Source: Alteromonas aquimaris
Lineage (GTDB): Bacteria; Pseudomonadota; Gammaproteobacteria; Enterobacterales; Alteromonadaceae
DNA length: 64,000 nt
Reading direction: 5' to 3'
Assembly (NCBI RefSeq): GCF_026183695.1
Contig: NZ_JAPFRD010000010.1
Span: 48,072 to 112,071 of the forward strand
Positions 17,351-26,246 of this stretch are shown here, in pieces; the stretch's first letter is position 1; each line of letters opens with the position of its first letter. The translations under genes and the position numbers were made by a program. Under the pieces are notes generated by a model. The model searched no databases, was not told the origin of the DNA, and worked only from the letters and a program-made list of their open reading frames with translations.

Positions 17351-18094
17351 TTGACTTATTGTCTCGCAATTAAAGTAAACAAAGGGTTAGTTTTTGCTTC
17401 AGATTCCCGCACCAATGCGGGCGTAGATTACATCGCCACTTACAGCAAGATGACACGATTTGTCTGGCCTGGTGAACGTGTGTGTGTACTACTTACCTCC
17501 GGCAGTCTGGCTACCTCGCAAGCGGTGGTGAATGCGATTTATCGCGATTTGGAAAATGCTGACGCCGAGATCAATTTGCTTAAGTCCAAACATTTGCACG
17601 AAGTTGCCTGCTACATCGGAAAACTGAGTCAAAAAGAACAGCTAATGCATGCCAAAGCCATGGAAAAAAGCGGTTCCAGCGCTGAATCCAGTTTCATTTT
17701 GGGCGGGCAGATAAAAGGACAGGAACCTGAAATTTTCATGATTTACCCACAAGGAAATTATATTTCGGCATCCCACGACACGCCTTATTTGCAAATTGGA
17801 GAGAATAAATACGGTAAACCTATTTTAGACCGCATTGTCCAGGGCAACACCACGTTAGAAGACGCGGCCAGATGTGCGTTGGTCTCACTCGACTCGACCA
17901 TCCGCAGTAACATATCAGTCGGTCCTCCAGTGGAACTGGCGATCTATCAAAACAACCAAATTGATGAACCTTTCCATCAGACGTTAACCCTTAACAGCCC
18001 CATGTATAAGTCTTTACAAAAACAATGGACCCAGGGGCTGAAACGTGCATTTAATCGGCTTCCCCGTTTTGAATGGGAGAAGAAAGATCAGTAA
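17351..18094 (+). CDS. Anbu, proteasome-type peptidase
   Basis: This 247-residue protein is Anbu (bacterial beta-proteasome homologue), an Ntn-hydrolase thought to self-assemble into a helical oligomer. The start codon is TTG, preceded by CAGG at a suitable distance. It gives Met-Thr-Tyr-Cys, so removal of Met exposes Thr as the N-terminal nucleophile, as the family requires. Family stretches GLVFASDSRTNAGVDYI, TSGSLATSQAV and ESSFILGGQIKG are present. Length is typical. Substrate and role are unsettled in the literature. It is divergent from the ATP-grasp/alpha-E pair and convergent (3-bp gap) with a zinc peptidase gene. Confidence 0.92.
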   Translation: MTYCLAIKVNKGLVFASDSRTNAGVDYIATYSKMTRFVWPGERVCVLLTSGSLATSQAVVNAIYRDLENADAEINLLKSKHLHEVACYIGKLSQKEQLMHAKAMEKSGSSAESSFILGGQIKGQEPEIFMIYPQGNYISASHDTPYLQIGENKYGKPILDRIVQGNTTLEDAARCALVSLDSTIRSNISVGPPVELAIYQNNQIDEPFHQTLTLNSPMYKSLQKQWTQGLKRAFNRLPRFEWEKKDQ

Positions 18095-18097
18095 GGG

Positions 18098-19162
18098 TTA
18101 ATAAGGTTGTTGTCTTACCACATTATGCACAAACTGGAGCTTTTCCAGTGCTTTTGAGGAGATAACAAAAGGATAAGCATCGTCTAATCCCATGCTGCGA
18201 TTTAATGCATTTAACACCGTCGTTAATCGGCACCAATCTTCATAAATTTCATCAAACGATGATAAGGAGGTCGAATTGTCGTGTAATGGATTGACCATTG
18301 GGTGGTTCAAGATAGCCACATTATATTCGGTCGCGGTTTCCAGCGTGTCTATAATATGCAGGTAATGCGCCCAGGTTTCCGCCCAATCTTCCCATGGATG
18401 CATACTTGCGTAAGCACTAATATATTGAGTTTGCCACGCGGTGGGAGGGCCCGAAGAATAGTAAGTATTGAGTGATTGCGTGTAATCGGCACGTTCATCG
18501 CCAAATAAACTGCGAAAAGATGAGAGAATATCTGAATTTTGGATCAACATATCCCAATAAAAATGACCGGATTCGTGTCTAAAATGCCCGATTAATGTCC
18601 GATAGCGTTCATTCATTTTTTCTCGCATCATTACCCGAGATGCGTCCTCTGCTTCCTGCAGATTAAGCGTAATGACGCCATTGTTGTGTCCGGTTATCAC
18701 GGTGGATTTAACTGTAAGTTCCTGGCCATATTCATCCTCTTTCACGTCTTCTAAAAAGCGAAAACGTAAGTGAGGTTTGTCAGGAATATGTCGCCACACG
18801 GGTAACCCCAACTTTTTTAACGTGAACAACAGCCGCCGCTTGGCCAATTCCATGCGATACCACAATAGAATATTTTCTTTGCGTGAAAGATCGGGAATAT
18901 GCGTAGTGAGTTCGCAACTTGCACAGTATTTACCTTCCTGCGTCACTGGAACTAGCCAGTTACAGATCTGGTAATCAGCATAATTACTGCAGGGTTTATA
19001 ACGTTGATTATCTGCGTAAGCAAGCCAGATATTGTCCTCTATTACCTCGCAGGCTGATAAGGTAAGCTTGTCACTGATAAAGCCTACCACTCGTTCGCAC
19101 GACAAACATTTGGAGTTGGCAAAATATAATGTATTACCACATTCGCAGGTAAAGTTTCTCAC
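18098..19162 (-). CDS. Putative zinc-binding metallopeptidase (Peptidase_Mx/DUF2248)
   Basis: This 354-residue protein has an N-terminal zinc-ribbon-like part with cysteine pairs at 6/8, 19/22, 58/67 and 80/83, then a peptidase domain with HExxH as His196-Glu197-x2-His200 (FRHESGHFYWD) and a downstream candidate Glu in WAETWAHYLHI. It matches the putative zinc-binding metallopeptidase family often encoded near ATP-grasp/alpha-E/Anbu genes. The substrate is unknown. The gene converges on Anbu with only 3 bp between stops, so antisense overlap of the two transcripts is likely because no terminator lies between them. Confidence 0.85.
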   Translation of the reverse strand: MRNFTCECGNTLYFANSKCLSCERVVGFISDKLTLSACEVIEDNIWLAYADNQRYKPCSNYADYQICNWLVPVTQEGKYCASCELTTHIPDLSRKENILLWYRMELAKRRLLFTLKKLGLPVWRHIPDKPHLRFRFLEDVKEDEYGQELTVKSTVITGHNNGVITLNLQEAEDASRVMMREKMNERYRTLIGHFRHESGHFYWDMLIQNSDILSSFRSLFGDERADYTQSLNTYYSSGPPTAWQTQYISAYASMHPWEDWAETWAHYLHIIDTLETATEYNVAILNHPMVNPLHDNSTSLSSFDEIYEDWCRLTTVLNALNRSMGLDDAYPFVISSKALEKLQFVHNVVRQQPY

Positions 19163-19629
19163 GCTTATTTGTACTCAATATCTAACCCTAAGTTCCCACA
19201 GTGTAACGTAAATAATCAATAATGCCGTGTGATAAATGAAATTATTCAGATTAAAAAACATTAAACTGCCGGCTCCTAAAAAATTCAAGAAAATCATGCC
19301 CATACAAGGTTATGCGTAACCTTCAGTCGGTTTAATAATTACGCATTGTGCTTTTTAAGTAGAAAAAAATAACAATTTACAGCCGATACTTACAGTTTGG
19401 TACGTTTATATTCTGAGAGGCGATATAGCACATTTATGACCCCATGAATGCGCAGATTGTGGAACAGGATGCTTGGATGTTTAGCCACAAATCGACAGTA
19501 CGGTTATTGAACGGGCATGCTGTCATACCCTATTTAAAAGTCACTTTTAAGTAAAAATATTCACTAGGTTTTTTAATTCGTCAGGAAAGGGTGGCGAGGC
19601 GGAAACCAAGATTAAAGGTAACGCGATTA
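19163..19629. other. 467-bp intergenic gap, no gene seen
   Basis: The gap lies upstream of the zinc peptidase and downstream of the photolyase, both on the minus strand. It is AT-rich, with a self-complementary AAAAGT-C-ACTTTT at about 19535-19547 that is too tightly looped to be a good RNA hairpin. I found no reading frame, T-run terminator or RNA gene. Confidence 0.5.
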
Positions 19630-21066
19630 TCAGGATTTTAGCTGAGCATAACGATCTAGTGCCCGCTGTCGGCTAGCCTTTAAATCGACGATGGGTTCGG
19701 GGTAATCTTCGCCAAGCGTAACACCTGCCTCTTTTAGCGTTTGTTCATTGGCTTGCCAAGGCTTGTGAATATATTTGTTCGGCAGCGCGGATAATTCCGG
19801 ACAGTATTTGCGTACGTATTCACCTTCTTTATCGAACTTTTCGCCCTGCAAGACAGGGTTAAAAATTCTGAAATAAGGAGCAGCGTCAGCTCCACAGCCG
19901 GCTACCCACTGCCAGTTGGCATTGTTGTTGGCCAGATCGGCATCCAAAAGACAGTCCCAGAACCATTGCTCTCCTTTACGCCAGTCAATAAGCAGGTTTT
20001 TCACTAAAAAGGAGCCGACAATCATGCGTACTCGATTGTGCATAAATCCGGTCTGCCACATTTCTCGCATTCCCGCATCCACAATGGGAAAGCCCGTTTG
20101 TCCTTTTTGCCAGGCGTGTAACGCTGTTACGTCGGTTCGCCAGTTAAACTTATCGAATTTGTCGTTGAAGTTTGCGTGGCACATGGAAGGAAAATGATAA
20201 AGCAGATGATAATTGAATTCACGCCAGCCAATTTCACTTAGAAAGGTGTCAACGTGTACACTTTGTTTGCCTGCAAATTTGTCTTTGACAGCGTACCAGA
20301 CCTGGTGGGGCGATAATTCACCAAAATGTAAATGAGGTGACAGAAAAGAGGTACCGCGGGCGGCGGGCTCATCTCGAGCCGCTTTATAACGCTCAATACC
20401 TTTACCGATAAAATCCTGTAAGCTGTCTGCAGCTCCCTCTTCGCCGGGCTGCCATAGCTTATCGATAGATGAATACCAGTCGTTAACAGGCATGAGCCCT
20501 AAATCGTCAAGCGACTTTCCCTTATTAGTGACATCCTGATAGGTAATTCTGCTCGGTGCCCCCTGCGGATAGCGCGGATTAGGACCCTGCTGTAAACAGC
20601 CTTTCTTATAAAACGGCGTAAACACTCTGTAGGGGGTGCCATCCTTTTTATTTATGTCGAAGGGTTCCCACAATAATGAGCCATTGAAAGAGCTCACATT
20701 AAACCCTGCCTCCGATAGTTTCGTTTTGAGTTTTTGGTCACGACTTATACGCCAGGGTTCGTAGCATCGGTTCCAAACTATAGACTCGCATTCAAACGTT
20801 TTGGCTAACTTGGGTATTAAGTCTAATGGATCCCCTGTAAAGAACTGTAAATGACCATTCAAGCGTTTTTGTAGCGAATATAAACTTTTGTGAAGCCACC
20901 AATTAGACGCCTCGCCGTTTTGGTATTTTTTAGGACATGCGGTGTCATCAATATAGACGGGCACGATTTTACCGTTCTCACATGCAGCAAACAACGCGGG
21001 ATTATCCTTCACGCGTAGATCTTGCCTGAACCAGACTAAGGTGGTGGGTACAGTCACACATAACAT
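19630..21066 (-). CDS. phrB: Deoxyribodipyrimidine photolyase (class I CPD photolyase)
   Basis: This 478-residue flavoprotein repairs UV-induced cyclobutane pyrimidine dimers using blue light. The N-terminal photolyase domain begins LVWFRQDLRVKDNPAL. The C-terminal FAD-binding domain has GTSFLSPHLHFGELSP, FLSEIGWREFNYHLL, GFPIVDAGMREMWQTGFMHNR and the Trp-rich DADLANNNANWQWVAGCG. The hallmark HFGELS and MHNRVRM motifs fit a class I photolyase better than a DASH cryptochrome. Length is as expected. It appears monocistronic. The ATG used lies just upstream of the conserved part; a slightly later start is possible. Confidence 0.92.
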   Translation of the reverse strand: MLCVTVPTTLVWFRQDLRVKDNPALFAACENGKIVPVYIDDTACPKKYQNGEASNWWLHKSLYSLQKRLNGHLQFFTGDPLDLIPKLAKTFECESIVWNRCYEPWRISRDQKLKTKLSEAGFNVSSFNGSLLWEPFDINKKDGTPYRVFTPFYKKGCLQQGPNPRYPQGAPSRITYQDVTNKGKSLDDLGLMPVNDWYSSIDKLWQPGEEGAADSLQDFIGKGIERYKAARDEPAARGTSFLSPHLHFGELSPHQVWYAVKDKFAGKQSVHVDTFLSEIGWREFNYHLLYHFPSMCHANFNDKFDKFNWRTDVTALHAWQKGQTGFPIVDAGMREMWQTGFMHNRVRMIVGSFLVKNLLIDWRKGEQWFWDCLLDADLANNNANWQWVAGCGADAAPYFRIFNPVLQGEKFDKEGEYVRKYCPELSALPNKYIHKPWQANEQTLKEAGVTLGEDYPEPIVDLKASRQRALDRYAQLKS

Positions 21067-21160
21067 CCTAAAAGGGATACTTGCTTGGTTCTTACGACGA
21101 TGTGGATGAAAAAAGGTTAAAAATCAACGTAAAAATTTGTCACCGCCGCCCTGTGCACGT

Positions 21161-21448
21161 TTAGCGTTTATGATCCTTTAACCATTCGTTAAGTAATTTG
21201 ATTTGACCACACTTATATGCTGCAAACAGCACTCTTAGCGCGTTGGATAAGGTTTCGCTGTCGCTCCAGCCTGTTTTTTGTCTAATCTCGTCGTAACAAT
21301 CCTGTGCTTGCGGGGTCACATAACCGCGAATTAATTTTTTACCCGCATCTCGTTGGCGTTCTCTAAATCGGCGCTGTTTCTCGGCATTGGCTGACGAAGT
21401 AGTACCTTTTTCGTTTTTCATAAATGAGTCGTTTGTGAGGAGTGACAT
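21161..21448 (-). CDS. Small basic protein of unknown function, possibly DNA-binding
   Basis: This 95-residue protein is not one I can assign. It begins with a basic, helical stretch (EKQRRFRERQRDAGKK), followed by a strand-like RGYVTPQAQ and two helices (DCYDEIRQKTGWSDSETLSNALRVLFAAY), a pattern reminiscent of ribbon-helix-helix DNA-binding proteins; this is inference only. Two starts are possible: ATG at 21446-21448, or MKNEKG nine residues later (21419-21421). Neither has a clear ribosome-binding sequence. It is divergent from fabA across 113 bp and would share that promoter region. Confidence 0.65.
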   Translation of the reverse strand: MSLLTNDSFMKNEKGTTSSANAEKQRRFRERQRDAGKKLIRGYVTPQAQDCYDEIRQKTGWSDSETLSNALRVLFAAYKCGQIKLLNEWLKDHKR

Positions 21449-21500
21449 AGTGTGTAAAGTTTAACACGTTAAAATTGATGAAATAAATGACTGTTCGGAG

Positions 21501-21529
21501 TTGTTTAGCGTACAAGTGTTCGCTAAATT
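21501..21529 (+). promoter_or_regulatory. fabA promoter with FabR/DesT-like operator in the spacer
   Basis: A near-palindrome AGCGTACAAGTGTTCGCT lies at 21507-21524; 14 of 18 positions are symmetric. It closely resembles the FabR operators of fabA and fabB in enterobacteria and the related DesT site in pseudomonads. It sits exactly between a -35-like TTGTTT (21501-21506) and a -10-like TAAATT (21524-21529) with a 17-bp spacer, so a bound repressor would block RNA polymerase. It lies 38-55 bp before the fabA ATG. The regulator gene is not in this window. Confidence 0.7.
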
Positions 21530-21561
21530 AGCCGTTCATTTTTAAGAAGCGATATTAAGTA

Positions 21562-22080
21562 ATGACAGAAAGAAAAAATAGTTTTGACCGAGACGACTTG
21601 TTGGCATGTAGCCGAGGCGAGATGTTTGGTCCGGGTAACAGTCAATTGCCTGCCCCGAATATGTTGATGATGGACAGAATTGTTAGCATTACTGAAGACG
21701 GTGGCGAGCACGGTAAAGGACAAATCATTGCAGAGTTGGATATTGCAGAAGATCTGTGGTTTTTCGATTGTCACTTTCCCGGTGATCCAGTAATGCCAGG
21801 CTGTCTTGGGCTTGATGCTATGTGGCAGCTGGTAGGTTTTTTCCTTGGTTGGAGTGGAGGCCCGGGTAAAGGCCGTGCATTAGGTGTAGGTCAGGTTAAA
21901 TTCACCGGTCAAATATTACCTACAGCGAAAAAAGTCACCTACCGTATCGACATGAAACGTGTGGTCAAACGTAAGTTATTTATGGGCATGGCCGACGGAA
22001 TCGTAGAAGTTGATGGCCGCCAGATTTACTCTGCGAATGATTTAAAAGTGGGGCTATTCCAGGACACGTCTGCTTTTTAA
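21562..22080 (+). CDS. fabA: 3-hydroxydecanoyl-ACP dehydratase/isomerase
   Basis: FabA dehydrates 3-hydroxydecanoyl-ACP and isomerises trans-2- to cis-3-decenoyl-ACP, the branch point for unsaturated fatty acids. The 172-residue sequence has the catalytic dyad His71 ([12 protein letters not shown]) and Asp85 (LGLDAMWQL), one position shifted from E. coli His70/Asp84. Length and ends match the family. A FabR/DesT-like operator lies in its promoter. It converges on rmf with a shared terminator between them, the same fabA-rmf pairing seen across Gammaproteobacteria. Confidence 0.97.
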   Translation: MTERKNSFDRDDLLACSRGEMFGPGNSQLPAPNMLMMDRIVSITEDGGEHGKGQIIAELDIAEDLWFFDCHFPGDPVMPGCLGLDAMWQLVGFFLGWSGGPGKGRALGVGQVKFTGQILPTAKKVTYRIDMKRVVKRKLFMGMADGIVEVDGRQIYSANDLKVGLFQDTSAF

Positions 22081-22098
22081 TTTTGGGCTGAAAAAGTA

Positions 22099-22119
22099 AA
22101 AGCCCCACAATGGGGCTTT
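22099..22119. terminator. Bidirectional Rho-independent terminator between fabA and rmf
   Basis: AAAGCCCCA pairs perfectly with TGGGGCTTT around a CAA loop. A-rich and T-rich flanks on both sides allow it to end both the fabA transcript (plus) and the rmf transcript (minus). Confidence 0.9.
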
Positions 22120-22141
22120 ATTACTACCTCAGAAAAGATTA

Positions 22142-22318
22142 TTACCTAACTGACAAACCGATCTGTCGATCTGCAACAGCCTCACGCCATCCCCCTAACC
22201 AATGCGATCTCGCATCATTCGCTTGAAATGGACAGTTTTCCTTAGAACGACCGCTTATTCCTGCTTGATACCCTTTTGCATGGGCGCGTGTCAGTTTATC
22301 TCTTTTTTGTCTTTTCAT
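22142..22318 (-). CDS. rmf: Ribosome modulation factor
   Basis: RMF is a small basic protein that promotes dimerisation of 70S ribosomes to inactive 100S particles in stationary phase. The 58-residue product begins MKRQKRDKLTRAHAKGYQAG and contains the family core ISGRSKENCPF and SHWLGGWREAVADR. I chose the ATG at 22316-22318, ten codons inside the longest open frame, because it matches the family N-terminus and follows AGAGGC. It converges on fabA with a shared terminator. Expression is probably growth-phase dependent as in relatives; no operator is visible. Confidence 0.95.
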   Translation of the reverse strand: MKRQKRDKLTRAHAKGYQAGISGRSKENCPFQANDARSHWLGGWREAVADRQIGLSVR

Positions 22319-22561
22319 TGATAAGCCTCTTGTTTGGTTAACGTGCAAAAAAACACCTACCGAGCGCTCTTACCAAATTCATTTTGTTAGTGCCGATAAA
22401 ATGCTTTGCACTCTACTGAGATAGCGTATCTAACAAAATGGTTCAACAAAGATTTTTCAATTGACTAATTGACAAACAGTAAGCCATTAATTGTATTTAG
22501 CTTTTTCATTACAATTTTTTTGTCATAAATACTTCAAATACACGATATTTTGGAATATAAA

Positions 22562-22583
22562 AAAACCGCCAAATGGCGGTTTT
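22562..22583 (-). terminator. Rho-independent terminator after DUF3466
   Basis: On the minus strand a stem formed by ACCGCC and GGCGGT around a 4-base loop is followed by a T-run. It lies 3 bp beyond the stop of the DUF3466 gene and probably ends the pyrD-rlmKL-glutaredoxin-uup-DUF3466 transcript. Confidence 0.88.
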
Positions 22584-22586
22584 AAT

Positions 22587-24293
22587 TTATTTCGCAATAC
22601 AACGGCGTCGTATAAAGAAAAATGCGGATAAACCCAGCAACGCAAACAGCGTGTTGCTGGCAGCTGCTCTTTCGTATTTAACCTCTTCTTTCTCGTCACA
22701 CCCTTCAATCTGACCATTCGCTATAGGACTCAACTTAACCGCGATGATCTTATCTACTTTGATGTTATTGCCATTTTCGTCTGTGACCGGATTGCCAGTA
22801 GCATAGGTATCGTTTGCTCTAAACCTCGCATTGGCAATAATCTCATTATCATCATTGATATCGACTGCTTCGATAAGCGTATAAGGCGAATCACATGAGG
22901 TGAGAAGGTTCAGATTAATAAATTCATCTGCGTTAATGTTATACATAAAGGCATTGGTTTCACGATTAGCTTCATTACTGGACTCAATATCCGCACGCCC
23001 AACAACGATATTTCTATTGTTTATCGACCGCGGAATGACACCCGCGTTAATAAAAAACCCATCTGGGTAACGTGTTTCGTTAGTATCGACATTGTGTATA
23101 AAGAAGCGATCTCTTGCGACTTCATTGGGTGCCCTGGCCACTGTGCCGGTGATCCAGCCCTTATCGTTAACCGCTACTGCCTGACTGGCTAAATCTTTTT
23201 CGTCAGTCAGAAAGAATATGGTTTCGCCATTTTCAAAGTAAGCTGCCTGAGTTTCTACTTCTGTGTTCCTGAATTGCGCCCCAGGCTTCAAAAAATTTAC
23301 TGTTTCGCCCGTATGTGACCAACCCACTGCGAGGCCGTTGTTATTAATATCCAGGATGCGGTTTTCCCACGCGAATTTCTCAGTCGTCGGTTCGAAAGGT
23401 AACGGAAAAATTTCAGAAGACAGTACTTCACCACTGGCATTAAGTTGCCAGATGGTCGCCCGTTTGGAGGAGTTTTGCTGGTAACTCCGACTATTTATAA
23501 GGCTGTATAAACAGAATTCTTTGGCGACATCGCCACGCTCGCCATCATCCGTGCAGGTTGCGGCACTTTCTCTTATTGCCGGAGAAAATCGGGTCGTCCC
23601 ATAGCCTCCAACCTGAAAATTTCGGTTTACCGCAAACGCCTCAGAAATTCCATTAACTAATGTATCTTTAGGTAACAGCGCCACGGTCTGAGAACCTACC
23701 TGCACAAAGGCACGGCGATAAATATCATTAATTGTGTATCTGATTAATTGGTCATTATTGTTGGTGTATTCCACATCTTGATAGGGCGATTGAGAATAAC
23801 CAACAATGAAATCTCCATTAAGACTATCCCGTGCGATTGTGGTGACTGACTGGCTAAAATCGTCAAATTTCTCGACGAAATTGTCAAAGCCCTGAACGAA
23901 TCGGGTGTCGACTAAATCGGTGGAATAACTCTTAAATTGTGCAATTCTTTGCTTGCGTAACAAAAATGTGTTTTGGCTTGTGAGGTTATTAAGGTAACTC
24001 ACGATAAGCGTGTAATCTATATCACTGAAGATGCCATTCTTAATATCATCTTCGTTTTCAATAGAGGCTTCATTAATAGCAAAAAAGTTGGTCTGCTTTA
24101 ATCGCTCCACATCAATAGGAGGATTATACTCATTGCTCGTGGTGACTAATAATGTATCACTATTATCGATTGACTGAGCAAAGGTGTTTTTGGCCTTATT
24201 GGTAACGGGTAGCGGTGTTATCGAATAGGTTGCAGCAATGGAACTTAAGCTGGTTAAAGTTAACAGAGCGGCTGCAATTGGTTTAATTTTCAT
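22587..24293 (-). CDS. DUF3466 family secreted or anchored protein
   Basis: This 568-residue protein matches the DUF3466 family, found next to uup and rmf in Vibrio, Shewanella and Alteromonas; function unknown. It has a signal peptide (about 1-20, ending SIAA), a long extracytoplasmic region with repeats of the INNRNIVVGRAD/VNDKGWITG type (probable beta-propeller-like repeats) and a C-terminal helix NTLFALLGLSAFFF followed by RRR. The tail resembles GlyGly-CTERM-type anchors but lacks the Gly-rich motif. The start follows AGGATACTCC. It is last in the operon, 12 bp after uup. Confidence 0.82.
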   Translation of the reverse strand: MKIKPIAAALLTLTSLSSIAATYSITPLPVTNKAKNTFAQSIDNSDTLLVTTSNEYNPPIDVERLKQTNFFAINEASIENEDDIKNGIFSDIDYTLIVSYLNNLTSQNTFLLRKQRIAQFKSYSTDLVDTRFVQGFDNFVEKFDDFSQSVTTIARDSLNGDFIVGYSQSPYQDVEYTNNNDQLIRYTINDIYRRAFVQVGSQTVALLPKDTLVNGISEAFAVNRNFQVGGYGTTRFSPAIRESAATCTDDGERGDVAKEFCLYSLINSRSYQQNSSKRATIWQLNASGEVLSSEIFPLPFEPTTEKFAWENRILDINNNGLAVGWSHTGETVNFLKPGAQFRNTEVETQAAYFENGETIFFLTDEKDLASQAVAVNDKGWITGTVARAPNEVARDRFFIHNVDTNETRYPDGFFINAGVIPRSINNRNIVVGRADIESSNEANRETNAFMYNINADEFINLNLLTSCDSPYTLIEAVDINDDNEIIANARFRANDTYATGNPVTDENGNNIKVDKIIAVKLSPIANGQIEGCDEKEEVKYERAAASNTLFALLGLSAFFFIRRRCIAK

Positions 24294-24305
24294 GGAGTAT
24301 CCTAT

Positions 24306-26246
24306 TTACTGCTGATCGCCCAGCATACTTTCTAATTCATCCCAGCGAGCATATTTCGCAGCTAATTTTTCTTCTATCTCGGTTAGCTGCGTGAGCGCAT
24401 TTGAGGTTTCATCATTTGCTCGCTTAAAAAATTCGGGGTGGTTTACAACTTCTTGTAATTCTGCCAGCTTTTCCTCTAATGATTCAATCTCTTGAGGTAA
24501 GCTTTCTAGTTCTCTTTGCGCTTTATATGATAGTTTTTTAGGCTTTTTGCTTACTGGCGCGGGTTTTGGACTATTTTCCTTCGTATTAGTTTCACTTTTG
24601 TCTGATTTGAGCGACTTCCTTTCGAAAATATCAAACACTGAAATTCCTTTCGTCTTATACCACTGTTCAATATCGCTGAATCCACCGACAAACTCCTGAA
24701 TTTCGCCGTTGCCTGCGAAAAAGAGTGAACTATCAGCCACGTTGTCGACAAACTCTCTATCGTGACTCACCAGTAACACGGTGCCAGCATAATTTAGAAG
24801 CAAACTTTCTAACATTTCTAATGTTTCCACATCCAGATCGTTAGTCGGTTCGTCGAGCACCAAAACATTACTGGGTTTGAGCATGAGCTTCGCCAGCATT
24901 AAACGATTCTTCTCACCACCCGACAACGACTTTACCGGGGCATTGACGCGCTCAGGAGGAAACAGATAGTCCTGCAGGTAGCTGATAACGTGGCGGGGTT
25001 GTCCATTTACAATCAAATCGCGTTTGCCGTCGCCCACCGCATCTATGACAGATTTGTCGAGATCCAGTCCCTGCCTGTGTTGGTCGAAATATGCCACTTC
25101 AAGATTAGCACCCTGTTTGCATGTGCCGCTATCAGACTGAAGTTGGCCAAGTAATAATTTGATGAGAGTGGTCTTGCCACATCCGTTGGGACCAATCAAG
25201 GCTATTTTGTCGCCCCGTAACAAGGTCAGGTTGAGATCACGTACAAGTGGTTTTCCTTCGATGGCATAACTTAAATGCTGTGCTTCAAAAACCGTCTTTC
25301 CAGAGCGCACCGAGGCAGATTGCGATACTACCGCGTTACCCTGTACTTCACGACGTTGTCGGCGCTGTTCTCTAAGCTTTTTTAGTGCCCTTACCCTGCC
25401 CTCATTACGGGTTCTGCGTGCCTTTATGCCTTGGCGTATCCACACTTCTTCCTGGGCAAGTTTTTTATCAAATTCTGCATTTTGATTTGCTTCAACCTCT
25501 AAATCCTGTTGTTTCTTTTCAAGGTAAGTTGCGTAGTTACCCGGATAACTGGTTAAGGTTCCTCTGTCCAAATCGATGATGCGCGTGGCCATACGTCTGA
25601 TAAATGAACGGTCATGGCTGATGAAAATAATGGCGCCATGATACGTGGCGAGCGATGTTTCTAACCACTCAATCATGGCGATGTCTAAATGGTTGGTGGG
25701 CTCGTCAAGTAATAGAATATCTGGGGCGCGCACTAATGTACGGGCTAGTGCTGCTTTACGACGCCATCCGCCGGATAGTTCAGCAAGTTTGGTGTCGGGA
25801 GACAGTTGCAATTGGGACAGAGTTTGTTCAATTTTTTGTTCGAACTGCCACGCGTTCTGAGTTTCTAATTGTTCTTGTAAATTTTGTAAGCGAATCAGGT
25901 TGGCTTCTGTTGGATTTTCCGCCACGGTTTGGGTTTGGTGAAAATACGCCTTTATAGTTTCTCCTAATTCGGCTAATCCTTCCGCTACATAATCGAAAAT
26001 ACTTACATTAGTGGTTTGCGGAGGATCCTGCTCTAACCTGGCAATGATGGTTTCATTGTCAATTATTCTCTGCCCGTCATCAGCATTGATCTCGCCAGCG
26101 ATGACTTTTAATAACGTGGATTTGCCGCTGCCATTTCTCCCTACCAGACACACCCGTTCTTTGGGTTGCACCACCAGGTCGATGCCATTCAATAGAGGTG
26201 GACTGCCGAACATCAACGAAATATTTTTTAATTGAAGTAAACTCAT
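24306..26246 (-). CDS. uup: ABC-F ATPase Uup
   Basis: Uup is a soluble ABC-F protein with two ATPase domains, linked to ribosome function and to suppression of transposon precise excision. The 646-residue sequence has Walker A motifs at 36-44 (GRNGSGKST) and 352-360 (GPNGCGKTT), signatures LSGGWRRKAAL and LSGGEKNRLML, Walker B LLLDEPTNHLD and LVLDEPTNDLD, and a charged C-terminal coiled coil (about 565-646) that binds DNA in E. coli Uup. Its ATG overlaps the stop of the glutaredoxin gene (ATGA), so translation is coupled. Confidence 0.95.
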   Translation of the reverse strand: MSLLQLKNISLMFGSPPLLNGIDLVVQPKERVCLVGRNGSGKSTLLKVIAGEINADDGQRIIDNETIIARLEQDPPQTTNVSIFDYVAEGLAELGETIKAYFHQTQTVAENPTEANLIRLQNLQEQLETQNAWQFEQKIEQTLSQLQLSPDTKLAELSGGWRRKAALARTLVRAPDILLLDEPTNHLDIAMIEWLETSLATYHGAIIFISHDRSFIRRMATRIIDLDRGTLTSYPGNYATYLEKKQQDLEVEANQNAEFDKKLAQEEVWIRQGIKARRTRNEGRVRALKKLREQRRQRREVQGNAVVSQSASVRSGKTVFEAQHLSYAIEGKPLVRDLNLTLLRGDKIALIGPNGCGKTTLIKLLLGQLQSDSGTCKQGANLEVAYFDQHRQGLDLDKSVIDAVGDGKRDLIVNGQPRHVISYLQDYLFPPERVNAPVKSLSGGEKNRLMLAKLMLKPSNVLVLDEPTNDLDVETLEMLESLLLNYAGTVLLVSHDREFVDNVADSSLFFAGNGEIQEFVGGFSDIEQWYKTKGISVFDIFERKSLKSDKSETNTKENSPKPAPVSKKPKKLSYKAQRELESLPQEIESLEEKLAELQEVVNHPEFFKRANDETSNALTQLTEIEEKLAAKYARWDELESMLGDQQ

